Source: Anodontia alba (taxonomy: Eukaryota; Mollusca; Bivalvia; Lucinida; Lucinidae). Taken from it: DNA of 64,000 nt. A program made the translations under genes and the position numbers. Of this stretch, positions 33,010 to 43,797 are shown piece by piece; positions within the stretch are counted from its first letter, which is position 1, and every line of letters begins with the position of its first letter. The DNA lies in the NCBI GenBank assembly GCA_964016985.1, contig OZ024831.1, forward strand, positions 79,214,263-79,278,262, written 5' to 3'. The notes beneath the pieces are model-generated. The model saw nothing but the letters and a program-made list of their open reading frames with translations. It ran no database searches and was not told the DNA's origin.

Positions 33010-34799
33010 TCAGGCGTAAAGCAAGGAACTTCCTTTATTATGGATGACTTAATCGTCTAAAGAACATCTGTTAGAAAACTAGAGACAGTCCAGTATTTGA
33101 ACAATATTGATTTACGCATTGACTTGGCTGTCTTCTTATATATTGTTGGAATTATCCCTTATCAGATATAATTTCCAATGTCTTTTGGGTAAAACACATC
33201 GGGGAGTTAAAACAGTGAATTCCTGGGTTTACTACCCTTTCCACTACCCATTAACTGAGAAGTTCTGTTCTTATTCTTCTCATAATAAGGGGAAGGAAAT
33301 TGACTGAGATTTATCGGAACATTAAATAAATGAAGAAGCGAATTGAATTTAGTCCTGAAAATTTCTTGATTGATATAAAGGACCCTTTGTTTTCCTCACT
33401 GTTTCATAAATTTACCAATCTTTCTCCCATTGGAATATCTGGACGTGGTAAGATAGGCTCTAATACTCCTCTTAGAAAAGTCCTTTTTTTGTATCAGACT
33501 TAAAGGACTGTGATTAATTTCTAGACCTATACAGTACGTCTGTTTAGGTCTGGAAGTTTTATCTGCTGTCTAGGTTTCTAAATATGTTAATTTGTTTTTA
33601 ATTTGTATATTATCAGAAGAAGCCAAAGTCTATATTATTGTACTTCAAAGTTAGATTTTGTAACTTCTTGATCTTATTAATAGAATTAATTGGAGCATTT
33701 CTCTTCTAGACTAGAATGATCCAAAAGAATTTAGTTAAAGCAATAGTATAATCTAATTGAATAATTTATGCCTAATGTCATATATGTGTTTGATTGATTA
33801 AGTACCCTTTCCAAGAGTCTGGACAAGGCATGACTGACATGGACTCTTGTTACAGGTATTAATAACTATCAATGAAATAAATTAATATGAGAACTAATAG
33901 TCTTTAATTGCTGGTAGTTTTCCCGTATTTCTATGTAATAGAATATTTACCCCTGTTAGACTTTCTATGCAAATCATCAGAATCTAGAGAGGATATTTTG
34001 ATTAGATTAATGTTATAATTTATTCGAATAACACCTCATAGGAGTCAATAAATTGACACTTAGATGTGTAGTTTTGACCAAGTTTATCCCCTTATAATTG
34101 TTCTGGATATACTTGGTAGTGTTTTCTATCAATTTAGATAGAGGAAGAACTAATAAAGGAGCTGAACACGACTCCGTAAATAGTTCAATTCCTGACAGAA
34201 AATAATTTGGAGTATGATCTCAGAAGCTCTCGGACACATCTCCGGTAAAGTTTAGAAAATTTCATTAATAATTTATCAAAGAATAGGGTATCTATTTCGG
34301 AGATTGATCCTGGATCCTTGATGAATAATGCATCGATTTGTGGATGGTATATTTGGTGTTTCTTGTACAACTCTGTCAGGTTGTGGTGTTAAATGAATGT
34401 TAACAACCTGAGGAGAAATATGTCTGGATCTATGATACCGATCATGATCTTAAATATAATGAAAAGAAAAACAAGGAGATCGGCAACTTTTTTTCTTAAG
34501 AAATGTTTTGATTTCTTTGTCTTTCTGCTTCTTCCGAGAAAAGACAAATAAGATGAAGAAGAAGAGGAAGATGAGTAAAACACAAAACTATATCTTCTCT
34601 TCTTTTATTATATTTAGGTCAGAAGGATGGGGCTTACCCCCGGCAGTAAAGCCTTATGGGGTGGTGATCCCATCATAAAAAGAGTTGATCTCTTCAAGAA
34701 CCTATTTAAGAGGAACAGACCTATAGTCTTCCAAGTATTTGTCAGATATTTGATAACAATACTAGGATCTGACATATTCCCCAAGCAGTAGCACTCTTT
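33010..34799 (-). repeat. Dispersed repeat family R, copy 3, with extra 5' part
   Basis: 33010-33990 is a reverse-complement match to 6061-7800 but lacks the piggyBac-like MITE. The part 33990-34799 extends beyond copy 1; on the minus strand it has three open pieces (34811-34614, 34583-34389, 34370-34185), among them a serine-rich start followed by basic residues (SSSSSSSSYLSF, RSRKTKKSKHF). A gag-like basic protein of a decayed retroelement is possible; I do not recognise it. Confidence 0.5.
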
Positions 34800-35714
34800 G
34801 TTGTCCCCCATCTTTTCGAAGAAAAGCGGAGGGACAATGTTTTCGGCTTTCTGTGGTGCGTGGTGTGTGGTTCCGAATTTTTAGTAGGTACCTTGTCCCC
34901 TTAATTCCTCCCACAGTTTTTGTCCGATCCTTTTGAAACTTAACAGGGCTTTTAAGAGGGTCGTCTGAAGATATGCATGTGGTTTTTTCAGAATCCTGAA
35001 ATTATTTTTTATCACTTTTTACACATTTTGAACTTAGACATTTTTTGAATTCTAATATTACAGAAGTCTATAGGGAGTAGGTACCTTGTCCCCTTAACTC
35101 CTCCCACAGTTTTTGGCCGATCCTTTTGAAACTTTATGGGGGCTTTTAGGATGGCCTGAAGATATGCATTTGGATTTTTCAGAATCCTGAAATAATTTTT
35201 TATCACATTTTCAGCATTTTTAACTTAGACATTTTTGAGTTCTAATATCACAGAAGTGTATAGGGAGTAGGTACCTTGTCCCCTAACTCCTCCCACAGTT
35301 TTTGGCTGATCCTTTTGAAACTTTACAAGGGCTTTTAGGATGGTCTGAAGATATGCATGTATTTTTTTCAGACTCCTGAAATAATTTTTTATCACTTTTT
35401 CTGCATTTTTGACTTAGACATTTTTTTAGTTCTAAAACTACAGAAGCGTATAGGGAGTAGGTACCTTGTCCCCGTAACTCCTACCACAGTTTTAAGCCGA
35501 TCCTTTTGAAACTTTACAGGTGCTTTAAGGATGGTCTGAAGATATGCATGTGTTTTTTTTCAGAATCCTGAAATTATTTTTTATCACTGCTTTCCTGCTT
35601 CAATACTTAGGTAAGTGATACTGGACCAATGGTCCTGTGGTTAACTTACCCATTTTTAACAGCTCAAATAAAAATAAGGCGGGAGACATAAATTCCCTAT
35701 GGAATTTGCTTGTT
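34800..35714 (+). mobile_element. GTCCCCC-type element, copy 1 (about 190-bp core units)
   Basis: 5' end TTGTCCCCCATCTTTTCGAA and GAAAAGCGGAGGGACA (hairpin). Four core units with GTACCTTGTCCCCTTAACTC, CGATCCTTTTGAAACTTTA and GAAGATATGCATGTGG. 3' end AAATAAGGCGGGAGACATAA, AATTCCCTATGGAATT and TGCTTGTT. The 3' AAGGCGGGAGAC is the inverse of the 5' GTCCCCCGCCTT type head. Non-coding. Confidence 0.8.
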
Positions 35715-37238
35715 GTCCCCCGCCTTTTTGAAGAAAAGTGGAGGGACACTGTTTTTGGTTTTCCCTGGGGCGTGGTGCGTGGTTCCGAATTTTTAGTAGG
35801 TACTTTGTCCCCTTAACTCCTCCCACAGTTTTTGTCCGATCCTTTTGAAACTTTACAGGTGTTTTAAGGATGGTCTGAAGATATGCATGTGGTTTTTTCA
35901 GAATCCTGAAATAATTTTTTATTACTTTTTCCGCATTTTTAACTTAGACATTTTTTGAGTTCTAATATTACAGAAGTCTATAGAGAGTAGGTACATTGTC
36001 CCCTTAACTCCTCACACAGTTTTTGGCCGATCCTTTTGAAACTTTACATGAGCTTTTAGGATGGCCTGAAGATATGCATGTGGATTTTTTCAGAATCCTG
36101 AAATAATTTTTTATCACTTTTTCCGCATTTTTAACTTAGACATTTTTTGAGTTCTAATACTACAGAAGTGTATAGGGAGCAGGTACCTTGTCCCCTTAAC
36201 TCCTCTCACAGTTTTTGGCGGATTCTTTTGAAACTTTACAGGTGTTTTAAGGATGGTCTGAAGATGTGCATGTGGTTTTTTTCAGATTCTTGAAATTATT
36301 TTTTATCACTGGTTACCTGCTTCAATCCTGAAATTAATTTTTATTACTTTTTACCCATTTTGAACATAGACATTTTTTGAGTTCTAATATTACAGAAACG
36401 TATAGGGAGTAGGTACCTTGCCCCCTTAACTCCTCCTACAGTTTTTGGCCGATCCTTTTGAAACTTTACATGGGCTTTCAGGATGGCCTGAAGATATGCA
36501 TGCGGTTTTTTCAGAATCCTGAAATACTTTTTTATCACTTTTTCCGCATTTTGAACTTAGACATTTTTTGAGTTATAATATTACAGAAGTCTATAGGGAG
36601 TAGGTACCTTGTCCCCTTAACTCCTCCCACAGTTTATGACCGATCCTTTTGAAACTTTACATGGGCTTTTAGAATGGCCTGAAAATATGCAGGTGGATTT
36701 TTTAGAATCCTGAAATAATTTTTTATCACTTTTTCCGCATTTTTAACTTAGACATTTTTTGAGTTATAATATTACAGAAGTGTATAGGGTGCAGGTACCT
36801 TGTCCCCTTAACTCCTCCCACAGTTTTTGTCCGATCCTTTTGAAACTTTACAAGGGCTTTTAGGATGGCCTGAAGATATGCATGTGGTTTTTTCAGAATC
36901 CTGAAATAATTTTTTACCACTTTTTCCGCATTTTTAACTTAGACATTTTTGAGTTCTTATACTACAGAAGCGTATAGGGAGTAGGTACCTTGACCCTGTA
37001 ACTCCTACCACAGTTTTAAGCCGATCCTTTGAAACTTTACAGGTGCTTTAAGGATGGTCTGAAGATATGCATGTGTTTTTTTTTCAGATTCTTGAAATTA
37101 TTTTTTATCACTGGTTACCTGCTTCAATACTTAGGTAATTGATACAGGACCAATGGTCCTCTGGTTAACTTTACCATTTTTAACACCTCAAATAAAAATA
37201 AGGCAGGGGACATAAATTCCCCATGGAATTTGCTTGTT
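35713..37238 (+). mobile_element. GTCCCCC-type element, copy 2, joined head to tail with copy 1
   Basis: Head TTGTCCCCCGCCTTTTTGAA and GTGGAGGGACA directly follows, and shares TT with, the GCTTGTT tail of copy 1. About seven core units of roughly 190 bp. 3' end AAATAAGGCAGGGGACATAA, AATTCCCCATGGAATT, TGCTTGTT. Minus-strand frames of 64 codons recur in successive units but only reflect the repeat. Confidence 0.8.
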
Positions 37239-37326
37239 TTTTCATTGATTTTAGAGGCTCATTCATAACTAATTGCTCCAAGTTTAATGATATAAAAAAT
37301 CAGCTACCCGGTATTCAGTGCTTAAC

Positions 37327-37725
37327 GTTTGTTTCCTGGTACTTGGTGCCTGGTGTCCGGTGGTTGTTACTGATGATTGTTGAAAAAGTCAATAGTCTAA
37401 TGACTGGTGCCCGGTGCCTGGTTGACTGGTGCCCAGTGACTGGTGCCTGGTATGTTTACCAGTCAATGCCCAGTGCCTGGATGACTGGTGACTGGTGCCA
37501 GGTGACTGGTTGCCCAGTGCCTGGTGTATTTACCAGTCAATGACTGGTGCCTGGATGACCGGTGAGTGGTGACCAGTGCCTGGTATATTCACCGGTCAAT
37601 GATCTGTGCCTGGATGCCTGGTGACTGGTGCAGGGTGCCTGGTTGACTGGTGACTGGTTGCCTGGGGCCTGGTAAGCTGACTGTTTCCTGGTGCCTGGTA
37701 ACTGGTGGACTTACACCTGGTGGTG
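37327..37725 (+). repeat. CTGGTG-rich minisatellite
   Basis: Irregular repeats of TGACTGGTGCCTGGTG and related words over 400 bp, strongly G/T-biased on the + strand, followed by (GAT)n at 37722-37742. Larger units of about 85-95 bp around ACCAGTCAATG (37459, 37531, 37592) are visible. Confidence 0.9.
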
Positions 37726-37742
37726 ATGATGATGATGATGAG

Positions 37743-38635
37743 TTCAGGTTTAACGAAGCATTATTGCTGTATTTTATGACTTCTCTTTTGGCATGTTGCA
37801 GGCAATCAGTTCACCAGTAATTACCAATATCTTATCCAATCTCTAACATTTAACTGAAATATGATGGGCTATACAATGCAAATACCTTTAAGAAGGTATT
37901 CAATGTAACAGAAAATTTCTTGTTAGTATAGGTGAATGGTTGTATCACAGGTTTCTCTTAGTTTTGCCAACTAGCAGAACTTGATTGTGCTGAAACCTGA
38001 GACTCTCTTATTCTCACATGACCTCAAAAGTGTATGTAGTATATGTTATTTTAGTGGCTACACAAGGAATATTATAACATGTGCAAAAGACTTGCATATC
38101 TGCACGAATTTATCATCCTGTCAACCCTTTTATTCTGTCAATATCTATGAAACTAACCAAATTGTGGAACATACTTACCAAATAAAGGCCATGTTTTGTT
38201 AGGTTAGTAACCTGATACAGCCATTCACACAGAGAGATGATTTACTTCAAAAATCCCATGAAAGTTTGAAAACCTCATAAATGAAGATTAGTCATATTTT
38301 AAGATACATTCTAATATACAGTTACATTGCAAACATCATAAATGAAGATTAGTCTGATTATAATTTAAGATACATTCCTAATACACAGATCATGTCAAAA
38401 CTATCAAAATTGCAGGATTGTTTTATTAGGGGCTTTGGCATTGGAAATTAAATGAACTGAAAAGTGCAGCTGCAGAAATGGATAGATGAACTTCATATTA
38501 TGAAGAATTATTTTCTGATAGTTGTAAACAGAAGAGAGTGTTTTTCATTTGTAATGTGATTTGCATGTCAGTTTGTCACCAGTTGCTGCGGGTAGTATGT
38601 CAGGGTCTTATGAGCCATTTGTTTCATTTATTATA
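37743..38635. other. Intron sequence, no gene recognised
   Basis: Contains a 70-bp near-duplicate (CATAAATGAAGATTAGTC at 38275 and 38337). Nothing else supported. Confidence 0.45.
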
Positions 38636-40190
38636 TTCCCAACTTTGAAGAAATTGGTGGGGCATATTGCTTCTGGGGTGTTTGTCTGTTTGTCTGTTCG
38701 TCTGTCTTGTTGATGCATAGCATAACTTTAGACATGTGCTTGCTACTGTTTAGAAATTTCTTATGGATTCCTCATGAAAGAAATATCTGACACATATTTT
38801 TTTCACAACATGATTATGCACCTTTCCTGAGTTATTGCCCTTTGAAAAAAAATGGATGCAGTCTTGTCAGCAAAATATCTCAAAAACCATTGAAGCTAGA
38901 GCCTTGAAACTTGATGAATAGTCTGGTAGTGATGAGTAGATGACTTGATTAATTTCAATGAATTTTGAAAGATACTTCATGAGTTATGGCCCTTTGTAAT
39001 TTTGGGCATTTTACCTTGTCTGCAAAATATAACTGTTGGAGCTAGAGTCTTGAAATTGGGTGAATTAATTGGTAATGATGAGTAGATGACCTGTTTAACT
39101 TTTGAAAAAATTCTGAAAAATATTTCAAGAGTAATAGCCCTTTGTAAATTTGGGCATTTTTCCTTGTCAGCAAACCTGTTGAAGCTAGAGATTAGAAACT
39201 TGATGAGTAGGTTGGTATTGATGAGTAGATGACCAGATTAACTTTTGAATAAATTCTGAAAAATACTTCACGAGTTATGGCCCTTTGCAATTTTGGACAT
39301 TTTTACCTTGTCAGCAAAATATCTCAAAAACTGTTGGAGCTAGAGCCTTGAAACTTGGTGAGTTGATTGGTAATGATGTGTAGATGACCTGGTTAACTTT
39401 TGAAAAAATTCTGAAAAATATTTCAAGAATAATAGTCCTTTGTAAATTTGGGCATTTTTCCCTTGTCAGCAAAATATCTCAAGAACTATGGAAGCTAGAG
39501 GCTTGAAAGTTGATGAATAGATTGGTAGTGATGAGTAGTTGGCCTGATTAACTTCAATGAATTTTGAAAAATACTTCATGAGTTATGGCTCTTTGTAATT
39601 TTGGGTATTTTTACCTTGTCAGCAAAATACTTCAAAAACTGTTGGAGCTAGACACTTGAAACGGGGTGAATTGGTAATGATGAGTAGATGACCTGATTAA
39701 CTTTTGTATAAATTCTGAAAAATACTTCATGAGTTATGACCTTTTGTAATTTTGGACGTTTTTCCCTTGTCAGCAAAATATCTCAAAAACTGTTGGAGCT
39801 AGAGCCTTGAAACTTGGTGAATTGATTGGTAATGACCAGTAGATATGTAAAATATTTCAAGAGTAAATTTGGGCATTTTTCCTTTGTCAGCAAAATATCA
39901 CAAATACTGTTGGAGGTAGAGTCTCATAACTTGATAAATAGATTGGTAGTGATGAGAAGGAGGTTGGAGGGGCCAATTTCTTCTGGGCATGAGTTATGTC
40001 CCTTGGAAATTTGAGCATTTTCCCTTTTCAGCAAAATATCTTAAAAATTATTAGAGCTAGAGCCTAATAACTTGACGAGTAGATTGGCCGTGATTAGAAA
40101 AAGACCTGATTAACTTTTGAATAAATTCTGAAAAGTATTTCAGGAGTTATGGCCCTTTGTAGATTGGACCATTTTTACCTTGTATTGTCT
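38636..40190 (+). repeat. Tandem-core repeat with TTGTCAGCAAAATATCTC units
   Basis: Starts with TATATTCCCAACTTTGAAG and GTTTGTCTGTTTGTCTG, the same kind of head as the other core elements. About nine units of 130-165 bp contain CTTGTCAGCAAAATATCTC, GGAGCTAGAGCCTTGAAACT and GATGAGTAGATGACCTG. The same core words occur at 5900-6000. It ends about 100 bp before the third TBC1D23 exon. Element ends are not well defined. Confidence 0.7.
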
Positions 40191-40282
40191 TTAGAGGCAA
40201 GCATATTGTTTTGGGCAAAGTGTTTTACAAACACGATTTCTAGTTCCATTGTTTTCTTACTTAAATTTGTGTTCTGTTTCAG

Positions 40283-40407
40283 TTCCGAAGCTTGTTTGCC
40301 TCTATATGTGACCTAAAAGTTATTTTGAACATGTGGGATGTGTATCTACAGACATCAGATCCATTTCTAAGCTTCTTTATGGCTCTGGTTATCCTGGTGA
40401 ATGCTAG
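40283..40407 (+). CDS. TBC1D23: TBC1D23 internal exon (TBC domain, third exon seen)
   Basis: The acceptor is TCTGTTTCAG/TTCCGA and the donor GCTAG/GTAAGA. It starts in phase 0 and ends in phase 2. The peptide reads SLFASICDLKVILNMWDVYL and then QTSDPFLSFFMALVILVNA, corresponding to GSLFACYC, IWDGYLQQADPFF and LIILVNAK in vertebrate TBC1D23. This is the part of the TBC fold after the LDTK motif, with a conserved Trp-Asp and a hydrophobic helix. It lies directly after a tandem repeat array that fills the end of the preceding intron. Confidence 0.9.
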
Positions 40408-40466
40408 GTAAGAAACTTATTTCACTCTCATAGCTCTAGATAATATGCTTTTAATCAATGAGAGAG

Positions 40467-41725
40467 TTTTTGTCGCACCTGCTTAAGCATGGGCGACTTC
40501 GGCGTGCAAGTTTCCGTCCATCCGTTTGCCTTTCCGTCAACATTTACCCAGGGTGTCTTGTGAGCGCAACTCCTCTTACAGTTTTGTACCGATCATTTTG
40601 AAACTTTGCATGTGTTTTCATCATGGTATGAGGATGTGCATGTGAATTGGGTATAATTGTTAGAACGTTTTTGTCACTTTTTCCACATTGTGAACTTAGT
40701 CATTTTTCACCCTCAATATATAGACAATGGGTACCTCTTGTGAGCGCAACTCCTCTTACAGTTTTGTACGGAACGTTTTAAACTTTGCATATGTTTTCTT
40801 CATGGTATGAGGATGTGCATGTGGTTTTGGTATAATTGTTAGAACTTTTTTGTCACTTTTTCCACATTGTGAACTTAGTCATTTTTCATCCTCAATATAT
40901 AGGCAAGGGGTTCCTCTTGTGAGCGCAACTCCTCTTACAGTTTTGTACTGATTATTATGAAACTTTGCATGTGTTTTCTTCATGGTATGAGGATGTGCAT
41001 GTAATTTGGATGTAATTGTTAGATTTTTTTTTTTTCACATTGTGAACTTAGTCTTTTTTCACCTTCAATATATAGACAGTGAATACCTCGTGAGCACAAC
41101 TCCTCATACAATTTTATACTAATCTTTTTGGAACCTTGCACATGTTTTCTTCATAGTCTGAAGATGTGCATGTGCTTTTCATATAATCCTTGCCATATTT
41201 TTGTCACTTTTTTGTTCTTTTTGAACTTTGTCATTTACTGACCTCAGATGTACAGACAGTGGGTACCATGTGATTGCAACTTCTCATACAATTTTAAACC
41301 AGTCTTTTTGAAACTTTGCACATGTTTTCTCCTGGGTCTGCAGAAGTGCATGTGGTTTGGATATGATTTTTAAATTTATTTATTTTTGTCACTTTTTCCA
41401 CTTTAACTTTGTCATTTTCTTAACCTCAGATTTTTTTTCACATTGTGAACTTAGTCATTTTTCACCCTTAATATATAGACAGTGGGTACCTCGTGAGCAT
41501 AACTCCTCATACAATTTTATACCAATCTTTTTAAAACTTTGCACATGTTTTCTGGATAGTCTGAAGACCTGCATCTGCTTTTCATATAAGCCTTGTCTTA
41601 ATTTTTGTCACTTTTCCAACCTAGCACTGCTAAGAATGAAATAAACTTATTTAATTCCCACATAGATTGTGGCTCCTGTGACATTTGACCCAGTAGGTGC
41701 GATGCCGCCTTCTGCGGAATTCTGG
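40467..41725 (+). mobile_element. GTCGCACC-type element, copy 1 (about 178-bp core units)
   Basis: 5' end TTTTTGTCGCACCTGCTTAA and GCATGGGCGACTTCGG, then TTTCCGTCCATCCG. The core repeats TTGTGAGCGCAACTCCTCTT and TTTTGAAACTTTGCATGTG every 175-180 bp. 3' end CCCAGTAGGTGCGATG, CCGCCTTCTGCGG, AATTCTGG. GCACCTGC at the head is mirrored by GTAGGTGC at the tail. It lies in the intron between the third and fourth TBC1D23 exons and contains the empty counterpart of the mariner site at 49512. Confidence 0.78.
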
Positions 41726-42517
41726 TAATGTATTTTACTCTTCAGACAGAGTTCATCCCAGCTATTCCCTTGAGAGGTAACCCTTCCAGCCTTATGTGTT
41801 ATCCCATCTCCTCCAAGGCCACTTATGGGATTTATTTGAAATTGGCCTAGAATGTTCCCTGTTAAAGTCAAGTTGTGTTTTTAAAAATTGTGCCTGTCCA
41901 TAACTTAGGCAACCGTCTGTTGTCTTTGATTTTGCTTATTGCACCTCTTCTGTATCTACTGGCAGAATTTTGTTGAAATTTTGAGGGAGTTTGATCATTA
42001 GACAGTTCTGGTTTGATTGGCTGTTACACCCGCATGATATTCTCAGCTAGTTTATCCGGAAGTTGATCAAACTCTCTCTAGTTTGGTTACTCTGCTAACT
42101 TGGGTCTGACAAGAGCAAAGTGCTAGTGGGTACGGGTTTCTGATCAGATGAGCTAGCAACCAGAATTTTTTGTTTTAATAACTTTCATTTACTATAAATT
42201 ACTCACAGAAATGACAGCCAGTTTATAAAACAGCAACCAAACCAGAATGGTTGAATGATTGAGGTAACTCCTTGTGTATGTTTTCTTCTCATGCTTGTTG
42301 TTTAGTCTAAATGGAGTTTGTTCAGCTGGCCAGCTGAAACAGCCATAGGGTAGGGCCTTCTATTTCTTCATTATATTCAACAGTATCTATTGATTTTGTA
42401 AGTGGGCAATGAAGGCCCTGAACAGACTGCACAAATGCACAAGCTGATATGGGCCTGCATTGTCTATATATGCTTTCAGAGTCATTTTCTCACATTGTGC
42501 CGTTGTTCATTTTGTAG
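41726..42517. other. Intron sequence, no gene recognised
   Basis: Single-copy looking sequence up to the splice acceptor CATTTTGTAG of the 42518 exon. Confidence 0.5.
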
Positions 42518-42564
42518 GGATCAGTTGCTGGAGGGGGAAGGAAAGAGTAAACAGGAAATTGTAG
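42518..42564 (+). CDS. TBC1D23: TBC1D23 short internal exon (end of TBC domain, fourth exon seen)
   Basis: A 47-bp exon between TTTTGTAG and GTATGT. One base completes the arginine codon from the third exon, then 15 codons (DQLLEGEGKSKQEIV) and one spare base (phase 1 exit). In vertebrate TBC1D23 the equivalent stretch is a short acidic and lysine-rich segment followed by EEVIKFLENTPSSL. The phase match and the position 2.1 kb after the third exon support it, although the sequence is short. The next exon (FLENTP... and the rhodanese-like and PH-like parts) was not found in the remaining 21 kb. Confidence 0.75.
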
Positions 42565-43728
42565 GTATGTGACTTCTTTGATATTCATTTAGCTGCATGC
42601 TGAGAAACATGATTAAGGGAATAGATGAATATGTTTTCAGGGGAGTCAACTGTCAAAATTGTTTTACCTATCTTCTGAAAAGGGGTCTGCTCTAAAATCA
42701 AAGAATTTGCTCTATTCACTTTATTCCAGAAGACCATAATGCCTTGCACGCAACTTGACATCCGGGTGAAACGAAAGTAGAAAAACCAATACTGATAGTG
42801 TTATGATGACTGCTTTTCGTTCAACTAAAGATGAATTATTTTCAAGATTTTACATTAAAATCAACCATGGGAATACTTTTAAGCAAATAGTTTAGATGGG
42901 AATAAAATAATACCGACCAGTGGGTTTATTTTCTTACTTTTATCCTTGCAATAATCACCAGCATCTCCGGGAAAAACAGGTGCAATATTATTGTTACTGG
43001 TGACTAAATCCCGTCATCACTCAATTTATACCCGCCATTTAGAATTGTTTGGAAAGTCTATATTTTCACTCTATGAGATAATAGAATAAATATTTAAATC
43101 CCCAATATAAACTTTACCCTTTATAAACAGATGTTCATATCAAATTAAGCAGAGAATTACACTATAAGGCAGAGACTGGCATTTTTGCTGACAAAACAGC
43201 AATTGAAAATTTAAAAGTAAACATACAATCTAACATGGTATTAGAGAACTTCATAACACTTATTTATTGATTAATTAATTGATTGATTGAGTTGATTTGT
43301 TTAGGCTGATAGGCATGGTGGGCAAAGCTTGCTGACCAAGTAATTCTAACTTTCCATGGACACCTGAATGCACTCCATTTATTTTGGGTCCATGTGTGTC
43401 TGTCTGAACATTGCTAATTTTTCCTTTGTGTATATAATTTTTCCGGAATACCATTTTAGTATGTTGACCTCAGACTCGTTTGCCTTGTAGAAAATTGTGG
43501 AAAACACACTGAGTGTATCCATTCGCCTTAAAGGGCCAGTTTTATTGCTCACTACCCATTTCCACTGGCATTCAAAAAACACCAGTGTTATTTTGTACAG
43601 AAATGACCTGAGTATGAAATGACTGGAAACCTTATTTCATGGTCCACTGACTTTGTGGTTCTCTTCTTTTAGTGCCTCAGGATGGCTATGTTTTGTGATT
43701 TTGGCATTGCTTTGTATCTTGACTTATA
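42565..43728. other. Intron sequence, no gene recognised
   Basis: AT-rich; a (TTGA/TTAA)n-like tract near 43262-43295. I looked for the next TBC1D23 exon here and found none with matching phase. Confidence 0.45.
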
Positions 43729-43797
43729 TTTATACCCCTAAATACGAAGTATTGGGGAGGGATGTACTGTTTTCAGGTTGTCTGTGATTCTGTCATT

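Noticed and set aside
35012..36920. Minus-strand frames of exactly 64 codons, three near-identical copies
   Set aside because: They coincide with the 190-bp core units of GTCCCCC-type elements and carry no recognisable domain. The conservation is that of the repeat.
37223..37543. 106-codon open frame with repeated VTG and WCPV words
   Set aside because: It is a translation of the CTGGTG minisatellite and of the end of a GTCCCCC-type element.
43480..43560. Next TBC1D23 exon (TTGTAG/AAAATTGTGGAAAACACAC, superficially like IVENT)
   Set aside because: In the phase required by the 42518 exon the frame meets a stop after 12 codons, and the donor site and further similarity are missing.
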